Shown here piece after piece: positions 39,984-47,457 of a stretch of 64,000 nt of DNA. Under the pieces are notes generated by a model. It was not told the origin of the DNA and searched no databases. It was given only the letters and a program-made list of their open reading frames with translations. The stretch lies in the NCBI RefSeq assembly GCF_002879615.1, contig NZ_PNRF01000050.1, positions 34,241 to 98,240 of the forward strand, read 5' to 3'. A program made the position numbers and the translations under genes. Source of the DNA: Billgrantia endophytica (lineage in GTDB: Bacteria > Pseudomonadota > Gammaproteobacteria > Pseudomonadales > Halomonadaceae). How positions within the stretch are numbered: the stretch's first letter is position 1; each line of letters opens with the position of its first letter.

Positions 39984-41588
39984 TTACTGCCTAATAACAC
40001 CTGTGCAGTTGATATCAGATTGAGAGCAAAATTCATTAACATTATAGGTTCTTGTTCCTCCGATATCACAGCTAGACTTCTCTTGCCATTCGTATTCCGC
40101 TGGAACTGCAACCTCGTTACCATTGCTGTCGGTTTCTGTTGTAGCTGGTGAAACCATAACTCTCTCTTCATACTTCACATCTACTATGCTGATATCCTCT
40201 ACCTCGGGGAGTGGCTTGATATAGTGGTCGTGGTGTAGGTTATTCCATCTATCATAGCAATTTTCATCCTCGTAGGTTCCTGGACCTGTGCAGAATGGCG
40301 ATAGAGTGTTATTAGGTGAAGATGACCTCTTACCTAGAAACTCAGTCACATGGTCGTCAAATGCTGAAATATTCAAGCCATATGGGAAGCCTGAGTGAGA
40401 ACCAAAGAAGTCTTCAGTCACTTGTCCAAAACTATTCATTTTGTAAGGTGCCATTCTATTGAGAGCAAGAAGGTCTTCATCACTCATATCATCACTGATA
40501 TTGCTCTGTTCATTGATGATGTATCTTTCTATATAGCCTTCAACTTCCGCTTCTAGTCTATTATTTTGAGTGTAGGTAACACCGTCGCCAGTGCAGACAT
40601 TTCTATAGAAGGTTCTATCTGTAGTGTAAATATCAACCATAGGTTTGAAGTATGGATCTGGATCAGAGTGTGATTCAGGTAAGCAAGAACCATCAGGAGC
40701 TACTGCACATTCTCTAAAATTTATTGGGTTATTGTAGTCAACAACCATCACATCAGGATTATACTGCTCTCTTAGTAGGCTTGCATATCCTAGAACATTC
40801 TTAACACCTTCCGTATCGTATAGGAAATACTCAGAAGGCTCGTCTAAACGAAAAGTATCAAAGCTATCGTTCTGAAACCTTTCTAATTCAGTTAGCGAAG
40901 ATGTTTCAGGGGTTTGACCATCCATTTCATAAACGACTAAATCACCAGCATTTGGCGAGCTTACAATATCGTCAAGAAGATCAACAGTGTTAGTGTTTTC
41001 GTAGACTACATAAAGGTTTGTAGTGTATTCAGAAGGACTTAATGCCACACCTAACTTGTTTCCCTGCCCTGGGTAAGTGTTTTTATCAAGTTGAATCGTA
41101 TAGTAAATCTGTCTTTCTTCTGTTCCTGTTGGAGACGACAAATTTCTAATTTCTACAGTATCCCTAAATTGATATACCCCCCTTGTCGCCTGCTCATGCT
41201 CCATAGCAATCGCTAAATCCACCTCAATATTGAACACTGTATTGCGATCAAAACAGCTTCCTATCCACTGCCTTGCATACCTTTGATTAGGGAAAAGCCA
41301 CTGGTCTTGACTCTTGTATCTATTATAAGGTGCAGGACAGGAGAAATGGCTTGTTGTTGTTCTCAACACATCACCACCAAGCTCTTTTTCTACATTTTCA
41401 ATACTCCCTATATTGGTGTCCATAGAAGCAATCATTCTAGAATAAGCTCTTACCGTATCCCCATTGTCATACATGAATATCATATCTTGGGTCTGTCTGG
41501 TAATAGGAATCCCCGCTTGAGCTATTGTTGGTAGCAAAATTGAAGCCACCATAGCTGAAGCAGATACTATTTTTGTTTTTTGTTTCAT
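39984..41588 (-). CDS. Large exported protein with cysteines
   Basis: 534 residues with signal peptide MKQKTKIVSASAMVASILLP ending in IAQA. The mature protein is beta-rich and acidic, with about ten Cys spread over it (SHFSCPAP, GSCFDRN, ECAVAPDGSCLP, NVCTGDG, SPFCTGPG, ENCYDRW, SSCDIGG, EFCSQSDINCTG), implying disulfides and a periplasmic or surface location. It contains His-rich NNLHHDHYIKPLP. No known domain. Spacing and leader suggest it is expressed singly. Could be an adhesin, pilus-tip protein or secreted effector; this is unproven. Confidence 0.75.
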   Translation of the reverse strand: MKQKTKIVSASAMVASILLPTIAQAGIPITRQTQDMIFMYDNGDTVRAYSRMIASMDTNIGSIENVEKELGGDVLRTTTSHFSCPAPYNRYKSQDQWLFPNQRYARQWIGSCFDRNTVFNIEVDLAIAMEHEQATRGVYQFRDTVEIRNLSSPTGTEERQIYYTIQLDKNTYPGQGNKLGVALSPSEYTTNLYVVYENTNTVDLLDDIVSSPNAGDLVVYEMDGQTPETSSLTELERFQNDSFDTFRLDEPSEYFLYDTEGVKNVLGYASLLREQYNPDVMVVDYNNPINFRECAVAPDGSCLPESHSDPDPYFKPMVDIYTTDRTFYRNVCTGDGVTYTQNNRLEAEVEGYIERYIINEQSNISDDMSDEDLLALNRMAPYKMNSFGQVTEDFFGSHSGFPYGLNISAFDDHVTEFLGKRSSSPNNTLSPFCTGPGTYEDENCYDRWNNLHHDHYIKPLPEVEDISIVDVKYEERVMVSPATTETDSNGNEVAVPAEYEWQEKSSCDIGGTRTYNVNEFCSQSDINCTGVIRQ

Positions 41589-41666
41589 AACGTATTTCTC
41601 CTTTGTTATTGTTTTATCATCCTTGATTTACTATTATATCATTATTTAGAGCCGCATGATTGATGG

Positions 41667-41690
41667 CAAAAACCGCCTATACATATAGGC
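41667..41690 (-). terminator. Intrinsic terminator
   Basis: AACCGCCTATATGTATAGGC and completing GGTT, then TTTTG on the minus strand, after the lipoprotein gene. Confidence 0.75.
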
Positions 41691-41707
41691 GGTTATAGTC
41701 CATGTTC

Positions 41708-42268
41708 TTAAAGCCCTTTAAGATCTTCGATTAACTGCCTGAAGCTATCTTGATATGCGATTTCAGAAGTTATTTTCTGTTGCTTCCAAATATTACCCAT
41801 TCTTGGAGCATCCCTATCACCACTTCCTGTTATGACGTTACTATAGATTGTAGAGCCTCCCTTATCTTTTAAGAAATATTTAATTACAATATTTCTTTTC
41901 GACACCCTATTGCTTCCAATAAGGACACCAGCAAGGTCAGGATCTTTCATTTCAGCAGTAAGTGTGTATTCGCCCCCCGAAGAAGCTAAAAGATTTGCAC
42001 TTGATAATGATTTCTCGATAGCCTTTTTGGCATCACTATTATCAAGATTAGCCGTTGATCTACTTGAATGAGGATTTCTAGATGTATTTAAAAAACCTTC
42101 AGTTTTAACTGAAACGTTGCCATGTAGTTTATGTTGTGCTGAAACGTGTTTATCTGCTCTGTAAGTGGACTCTGAAACACCTGTTGCAGATGGTCCCATG
42201 GATGCACAGCCAGAAAGAACAGCTAGTGACACTATTGCAAATACCATTTTGATTGTTGTAGTTTTCAT
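41708..42268 (-). CDS. Exported lipoprotein
   Basis: 186 residues. Lipoprotein signal MKTTTIKMVFAIVSLAVLSGCAS with the acylated Cys at 21 and Ala-Ser after it, so outer-membrane retention is likely. The mature domain begins unstructured (Ser/His/Asn rich) then a fold with LASSGGEYTLTAEMKDPDLA and RNIVIKYFLKDKGGSTIYSN resembling the small lipoproteins of the DUF4136/LpoB-like class in outline. AAGGAG before the ATG. Probably single gene. Confidence 0.72.
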   Translation of the reverse strand: MKTTTIKMVFAIVSLAVLSGCASMGPSATGVSESTYRADKHVSAQHKLHGNVSVKTEGFLNTSRNPHSSRSTANLDNSDAKKAIEKSLSSANLLASSGGEYTLTAEMKDPDLAGVLIGSNRVSKRNIVIKYFLKDKGGSTIYSNVITGSGDRDAPRMGNIWKQQKITSEIAYQDSFRQLIEDLKGL

Positions 42269-42497
42269 AATTAACTCCTTGGTTGTTTAATCTTTTAATA
42301 TGCTATGATTATATCACAGTTTATACGTAAAGTCCATTTATTTCTATAATTTTTTATCCTTTTTTTACAACAAATGTCAGTAATAAAGAAGTATTACTTG
42401 CTTTGAATTGAAAAAAAACTATAGAGACAAGATAAAACCCTATTATTTCCTCATCAATAACCAAAAAATGAGGGCTATATAGCCCCCATTTTAATAT

Positions 42498-44135
42498 TTA
42501 TGCCTCTCCGCCTTGGGGCGGTTGTCTGGTCCATCCTCTACATATCATGCCAGCAACCAGGCCAAAGGAATTTCTACATACATTCCTGTGATAATTTGGA
42601 TTATCATGGGGATTATCAAACATCCTATCTTGATCTGGCCTTGATTGAACCTTGAGATCAGGTTGTCTATATTCAAATGAATGGGAGCCATCATGCCAGG
42701 TATATGTAGGATCAATAAGGTGGTGCCAATCATCTATAATTCTCTGATTGTATTGACCTGAAGCTCTGTATCTAGAACTTGTAGGACCTTCAAGGTTGAT
42801 GCTTCTAGCTTCTTCTTGCCATCTGTCACCAAACTCGCTATGTGCTTTTGCAGGGTTGGTATTAGTTACAGCAGGTATATTACCTAAGCTTGTAGTAACA
42901 CCTTCATTCAACGTGCCAGAAGCAGCACTCACACCAGCAACTACACCTGCGGAAATAGCTGCTACTTGAGTAACAGTTAAACCACCATAATATGCTCCAG
43001 CAAAAGCACCTGCACCTGCTGTTGCAAAAGCTACAACGAATGTCACCAACACTAGTGATAAACCTGTCCATGATGTTTTCGTCATGGAATCATAAAATAT
43101 CTCAAATTCATCAAGCGGAAACGATGAAGCAAAGTCAGCAACTGATAGTGCTGTGACACCACCGTTTACTAGAATAGTTTCGCCGTCATGATCTATGGTG
43201 AACATAGGATGAACACCACCCTCGACCTGCCCTTTTGGAACCAACATCATCCAGTCTGGATGAAGGTCTACTGCTATATGGGTTGTCGTTTTCTTCCTAA
43301 AAGCATTACCTGATGTTGTTTCCCACGTTCTAACATCTGGATTATAGTTTGTATGAAGACCTAGGGTTCCTCCGTTTCGTTGCATAACCAAGCCCGAAAG
43401 AGTCATTAAGCCATTGGCTGTGATACGTGTAAAGCTGTGATCGAACCTGCCACCTGTCCTATTCCCGCTTGCCGGGTTATCTCCAAGCACATCAATCATC
43501 GTTTGGTATTGGGTATCAGTTAAGCTCCCTCCATCTGAAATGCGATCAAAGTATCTCGGGCTTATGTGTCTCATAGTAAGTGTTGCTGAGCCGTCAGAAT
43601 GTCTTTGGCTTTCAACAAGGATTATTGTTCCTACATCATTGGAAGGGTCAAATGCTGATATTACTAGAGACTGTGCCTGAACCATCTGAATGAAAGCATT
43701 ACTGCTCGCATGTTTACTAGCGACATTCAGAGACATAACACTTCTGTCGTCGTTGTAACTAGCTATCCCTCTTGAAAGCAATTCCTCCATGTCTATCAAA
43801 CCTGTGCTTTGTATTTGTTCGGCAAGGTTCCTATCCATTTGTTCAATAAGAACGGGTTGCTGAGATCGATTTAGAGAGTCTGTCCTTTCAATAGCAGACC
43901 TTCTTGTTAGATTCTCTACAGGGGCAGAGCTCAATGGAGCCACACTGAGGGGCTGGGTATTCATAGGCGATGTAGAAAGGCTTCCTGACTGCTTTCCTTG
44001 CTCGTATGCCTGAACTGTTGGTGCAAAGCCTGTTGCCAACAGTGACACCACCAGAATATTCTTTTTAAATATCTCCGATACGTTTTGAGTTAAAGGTTTA
44101 TCAACCTCTCTCACTTTTTTCTTTTTTATTATCAT
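42498..44135 (-). CDS. Large exported or membrane-anchored protein with glycine-rich segment
   Basis: 545 residues. Basic N-terminus of ~28 residues, then a signal-type helix (ILVVSLLATGFAPTVQA). Mature N-part Ser/Pro/Gln rich; central part beta-rich (TIILVESQRHSDGSATLTMR); near residue 355 comes a hydrophobic helix (SWTGLSLVLVTFVVAFATAG) and a Gly/Ala-rich stretch (AGAFAGAYYGGLTVTQVAAI) resembling membrane-inserting glycine-zipper regions of toxins and pilus proteins. His/Tyr/Asp-rich C-terminus. AAGGAG before the ATG. Candidate surface toxin or structural protein (speculative). Confidence 0.72.
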   Translation of the reverse strand: MIIKKKKVREVDKPLTQNVSEIFKKNILVVSLLATGFAPTVQAYEQGKQSGSLSTSPMNTQPLSVAPLSSAPVENLTRRSAIERTDSLNRSQQPVLIEQMDRNLAEQIQSTGLIDMEELLSRGIASYNDDRSVMSLNVASKHASSNAFIQMVQAQSLVISAFDPSNDVGTIILVESQRHSDGSATLTMRHISPRYFDRISDGGSLTDTQYQTMIDVLGDNPASGNRTGGRFDHSFTRITANGLMTLSGLVMQRNGGTLGLHTNYNPDVRTWETTSGNAFRKKTTTHIAVDLHPDWMMLVPKGQVEGGVHPMFTIDHDGETILVNGGVTALSVADFASSFPLDEFEIFYDSMTKTSWTGLSLVLVTFVVAFATAGAGAFAGAYYGGLTVTQVAAISAGVVAGVSAASGTLNEGVTTSLGNIPAVTNTNPAKAHSEFGDRWQEEARSINLEGPTSSRYRASGQYNQRIIDDWHHLIDPTYTWHDGSHSFEYRQPDLKVQSRPDQDRMFDNPHDNPNYHRNVCRNSFGLVAGMICRGWTRQPPQGGEA

Positions 44136-44202
44136 TTAAAACTCTCCTTGTTTTTCATTCCATTATATCATATGACCACTCACTAACCCCTTAGTTATTG
44201 AG

Positions 44203-44733
44203 TTAAGGATTTTGATATCTAGTGGTGTGTGTTCTAGTTTCTGTAAAGAAGGCTCTTTCATCATCCCAACCATACTCTATTATTCTTTGTTTTATATTTG
44301 TGTATGAAGCCGTTACTCTAGGATCGTCTATATATGCATCATAGCCCGCCTGAATACTCTCGTATTCGACTCCCTCTAGAACAACTTTTCTTCCAGATCT
44401 ATTAGCAATGTAGTAATTTGGTATTTTACCACTTCTTTCATATTCTAGAACTTCTTCTAAACTAGCTCCTTTTCTTAGCTTATGAAATACACCACTTCTT
44501 CTTTGTTTAATTTTGTTCTTTTTAATAAAATCGCTAGAATTTAAATACGTTACTCCATGACACTTAAAAAACTCAGGTGAGTTCCTGTTGAAAATTTGTT
44601 CGTCAGTAGCTCCCTTACCTCTCTGCATCAATATATATTCAATAGAGTTTCCTGATTTTTCAGCCATTTCTTCAATGCTGTTAATCCTTCCTACTCCTTC
44701 TACATAAAAAACCTCTCTTTTCTTGTCTTCCAT
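44203..44733 (-). CDS. NUMOD1/IENR1-like module protein
   Basis: 176 residues: diverged modules at ~8-50 (YVEGVGRINSIEEMAEKSGN ... ATDEQIF), ~58-95 (HGVTYLNSSDFIKKNKIKQR ... ASLEEVL) and ~112-160 (VLEGVEYESIQAGYDAYIDD ... WDDERAF). Same periodic pattern (G-x-x-Y-x-S, helix, closing acidic-hydrophobic motif) as 39325 and 32238. Probably binds DNA. AAAGGAG before the ATG; 20 bp downstream of the membrane protein 44754. Confidence 0.7.
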   Translation of the reverse strand: MEDKKREVFYVEGVGRINSIEEMAEKSGNSIEYILMQRGKGATDEQIFNRNSPEFFKCHGVTYLNSSDFIKKNKIKQRRSGVFHKLRKGASLEEVLEYERSGKIPNYYIANRSGRKVVLEGVEYESIQAGYDAYIDDPRVTASYTNIKQRIIEYGWDDERAFFTETRTHTTRYQNP

Positions 44734-44753
44734 AAAATCTTTCTCCTTTGTTT

Positions 44754-45176
44754 TTATTGTGTTTTACTTAATATATTTACTTCACCTTGATTGATAACAA
44801 CCACTTCAGGCTCACAGCTTTCAGGAAATATAAAGGTATTCACCTTTTCAATTCCATTCATAATAACGATATTCTCGTTTTGTGTTACTTCATTGAAGTC
44901 AATATTACTCTCAACAAAACTCAACCTTTGATCTTGTATATTCCTATCCAATACAGCCACTATATTTCTATCACCATAATCTGAAAATACAATACTGTCA
45001 TAGCAATCATCAACGATATGGCTCTTTGAATTGTCTTCAACAATGGTGCTACCACCCGTTAAGCTTCTAATCGCAAGAGAGAGTAATAAGATTATTGCTA
45101 TCAATAAGATAGCTCCATATATTCCTCTCATTGGAGAAGAAAGCATCACAGTCTTAATCACCTTCTTTATATTCAT
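44754..45176 (-). CDS. Single-TM protein with extracytoplasmic domain
   Basis: 140 residues. Basic start, one TM helix (GIYGAILLIAIILLLSLAIR), then an acidic domain with two Cys (DDCYDSIVFSDYG; PESCEPEVVVI) probably in the periplasm. AGGGAG before the ATG. Operon with 44203. Unrecognised. Confidence 0.68.
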   Translation of the reverse strand: MNIKKVIKTVMLSSPMRGIYGAILLIAIILLLSLAIRSLTGGSTIVEDNSKSHIVDDCYDSIVFSDYGDRNIVAVLDRNIQDQRLSFVESNIDFNEVTQNENIVIMNGIEKVNTFIFPESCEPEVVVINQGEVNILSKTQ

Positions 45177-45279
45177 TTAAAACTCTCCCTGTTATTGTTA
45201 TTCTTTATTATTATATCACAATATACCTTTATATATCTCAGTTGCGATCAATGAGATAGTGGTAAAACTTAAAATGCCC

Positions 45280-45378
45280 TTACAGAAACAAGAACATAGA
45301 TAAAGCAGTCATCCAGATAGGGCCAGTAACCAAGCCAAGAATAACGACCGCTTCAAACAAACCTCTAAAAATTTTCAT
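45280..45378 (-). CDS. Single-TM miniprotein
   Basis: 32 residues, MKIFRGLFEAVVILGLVTGP then IWMTALSMFLFL; almost entirely hydrophobic. AGGAG before the ATG. Second of two adjacent miniproteins. A longer frame upstream to 45465 lacks a ribosome site. Confidence 0.55.
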   Translation of the reverse strand: MKIFRGLFEAVVILGLVTGPIWMTALSMFLFL

Positions 45379-45395
45379 ATCATTTCTCCTATTAT

Positions 45396-45500
45396 TTAAA
45401 CAATCTTTGAAATAAGGTATGCGAATGCAAAGAAAGGGACAAAGTATAAACCGATGATCGCCCAATCTTTGATTTCAGTAATTATTTTGTTAATTTTCAT
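45396..45500 (-). CDS. Single-TM miniprotein
   Basis: 34 residues (MKINKIITEIKDWAIIGLYF then a hydrophobic end with basic KIV). GGAGG lies upstream of the ATG. Both the position, between two operon genes, and its similar size to 45280 suggest a pair of small membrane peptides. Confidence 0.55.
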   Translation of the reverse strand: MKINKIITEIKDWAIIGLYFVPFFAFAYLISKIV

Positions 45501-45518
45501 TTTTCTATCCTCCTAGTC

Positions 45519-45764
45519 TTAAAAGACTTTTTCCTTATTTTCGTGTTCTAAAATTCTTTCCAATACTTCCATAACCACTTCATCAACTGTATTTATGTGG
45601 ATACTGGAAGAGTAAATGTAGGCATCATGCTTCTGCGAATAAAAGTAAACACTTCCTGCTTCTATATAGACCAACTTAGCATTCTCTAAATGTCTTAGTG
45701 CTTCTCTTGTAAAGTTGCCATCAAAATCAACTGTTAATTCAATATCCTTATTTAATAATAACAT
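45519..45764 (-). CDS. Small soluble protein
   Basis: 81 residues, acidic, no TM: IELTVDFDGNFTREALRHLE then YIEAGSVYFYSQKHDAYIYS. AAGGAG before the ATG, 10 bp from gene 45775. Unrecognised. Confidence 0.66.
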   Translation of the reverse strand: MLLLNKDIELTVDFDGNFTREALRHLENAKLVYIEAGSVYFYSQKHDAYIYSSSIHINTVDEVVMEVLERILEHENKEKVF

Positions 45765-45774
45765 GATGCTCTCC

Positions 45775-46113
45775 TTATTTATTGTTCTTGTGTTGTAAGC
45801 AAATCTTCATCCCTGCATCTTTGAAATTTGAAACTTCTCTAGCTTTAACTGTATGGTCGGGAGAGTATGGAACATTAAATGCTTTCTCAACTATCTTCCT
45901 AACTATCTCTCTATCACCGCCATAATGAGAACTTGATATAATCTCAACAACATTCTTCTTGCTATCAATACTCTCTTGTCTCAATTCCATCACTAACGAA
46001 GTGTCTGAAAAATTGCTGTTGCAGTATGCTTCTGGTGTTTGCTCTTCATATCCTGCAACCGCTAGACCACCAAAAACTAACACTCCTATAGCTAATCCGA
46101 TTCTTGTTTTCAT
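45775..46113 (-). CDS. Small exported protein with two cysteines, paralogue of 30075
   Basis: 112 residues. Signal peptide MKTRIGLAIGVLVFGGLAVA; then TPEAYCNSNF and GMKICLQHKN. The Pro-Glu-Ala-Tyr-Cys ... Cys-Leu-Gln pattern matches 30075. One disulfide is likely. First gene of the operon reading 45519 and the miniproteins; promoter at 46158-46186. Confidence 0.68.
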   Translation of the reverse strand: MKTRIGLAIGVLVFGGLAVAGYEEQTPEAYCNSNFSDTSLVMELRQESIDSKKNVVEIISSSHYGGDREIVRKIVEKAFNVPYSPDHTVKAREVSNFKDAGMKICLQHKNNK

Positions 46114-46157
46114 ACTGCCCCCTTATTATTTTTATTCTTATCTCTTAATATCTATAT

Positions 46158-46186
46158 ATTATATCACAGTCCGAACACTAAGTCAA
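46158..46186 (-). promoter_or_regulatory. Strong consensus promoter of the element type
   Basis: Minus strand TTGACT (46181-46186), 17 bp, TATAAT (46158-46163) with the extended TGA before it. This is the best-formed member of the element-wide promoter family; it lies 45 bp before the ATG at 46113. Confidence 0.8.
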
Positions 46187-46199
46187 GTTTTAGTGCATT

Positions 46200-46435
46200 T
46201 TTTATACCCTGCTGTTTTACTAGAAGAATGACTTTTCTGGAAAAAAGATTAAATTTATTGATATTTTTTTAACTGATTTTATTGCTTCGCTTAGTTATTG
46301 AAGGTCGAATATCTGGTTGTATTGGTGTCTTGAACTTTCTTTGCTTCAAACCATAATTCTTTCTTCAATACCCTAGCTCAAAGAGCGAATAAAAAAGTTG
46401 AGCAAATGCTCAACTTTTTTAAACTCACTGGTGTA
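46200..46435. other. Compact spacer with inverted words and terminator
   Basis: attgcttcgcttagttattg (46279) and tcttcaataccctagctca (46361) bound the spacer; the minus terminator AGTTGAGCATTTGCTCAACT with T-runs (46396-46415) ends gene 46436. Confidence 0.65.
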
Positions 46436-47305
46436 TTAACCACATACGTCATCTTGTGTAGCTCCATCGGGATGGAAATGCTTAGCCATTCCTGGTTGGC
46501 ATAGTTTGGCAGAAGGTCTTAGACCTCTGAAATTAGGGTTATTGGCTGCTTGCTTGTCAATTAGGATATGACCTTCAACTTCTAGCCTATGGAGTCCACT
46601 AATATCCATTAAGGGGTTTCCTGATAGATTCATATCGCTTACATATCTTAACCTTTGCAAACCACTAACATCTTTAATACCAGTGTTGCTTAGGTCAAAA
46701 TAGTTTCCAACTGAAGACAAATTGCTTAATGGGCTTAGACTTTCAATTTTGATTCCTGATAAACGGAAGTCGTTTCCAACAGTTTCTAGGTTCCTGAAAC
46801 CTCTTATGTTAACTGTTTCGTTTCTCTTGAAGGTGCTTTCCCCCATGAGAATGTCACCACCAATAAACTTTAGGCTCAGGAAGCCATCAAGGCTCTCTCG
46901 CTGGATTCTCGTATTATATAGCTGTAAGCCACCACCAATCCTTTCTAGGCTCTGAAAGCCTCTTATGTGCTGTAGAGGGTTGTCATGAAGGGTTAGGTTT
47001 CCATGTATCATTCTGGTTTCAATAAATTCGTTTACATTCGTTAGCTGATTACCATAGATAATTACATGACCTAGATGCTCGCCTATATCGCTTTCATATC
47101 TCTCTAATGACCTTAGCTGTGCTTCTGCTAACGACAATGACTTGAAATTTTCAGGGTCTACATAGGTATCCCCGTTATTGTGATCAACATTCCTTCCAAC
47201 TTGATTCTCAGTAGAAGGCTTGTAGTTAGGTATCTCTGGATTCGCAACAGCAGTGCCAGTTATTACCATTGATGCCAATAGTGTAGATAGTATTGTTTTT
47301 TTCAT
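46436..47305 (-). CDS. Exported leucine-rich-repeat-like protein
   Basis: 289 residues. Signal peptide MKKTILSTLLASMVITGTAV (cleavage after TAVA). Residues ~80-255 hold about seven irregular repeats of 22-25 residues such as HGNLTLHDNPLQHIRGFQSL, GGGLQLYNTRIQRESLDGFL, GNDFRLSGIKIESLSPLSNL and DMNLSGNPLMDISGLHRLEV: the receptor-L-domain/LRR pattern. Two Cys near the C-terminus (LCQPGM, DDVCG). LRR solenoids usually bind proteins, so this is probably a surface or periplasmic recognition protein. It is the gene next to the recombinase. Confidence 0.78.
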   Translation of the reverse strand: MKKTILSTLLASMVITGTAVANPEIPNYKPSTENQVGRNVDHNNGDTYVDPENFKSLSLAEAQLRSLERYESDIGEHLGHVIIYGNQLTNVNEFIETRMIHGNLTLHDNPLQHIRGFQSLERIGGGLQLYNTRIQRESLDGFLSLKFIGGDILMGESTFKRNETVNIRGFRNLETVGNDFRLSGIKIESLSPLSNLSSVGNYFDLSNTGIKDVSGLQRLRYVSDMNLSGNPLMDISGLHRLEVEGHILIDKQAANNPNFRGLRPSAKLCQPGMAKHFHPDGATQDDVCG

Positions 47306-47457
47306 GATTAACTCTCCTTGTTTTATTATTTAATATGATTATATCACATTTTATATGGAAAGTCTTATTTAGTTGATATTGACTTCATAAAAAAATTGTT
47401 ATCAAAAAGAAGTAAAAGCTTAGGTGGTGCGAATTCTAGTCTCACACCACCTGTATT

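Noticed and set aside
2160..47340. CRISPR array from repeated attatatca boxes
   Set aside because: Spacing is irregular and the boxes are promoter positions with genes between them; no repeat-spacer structure exists.
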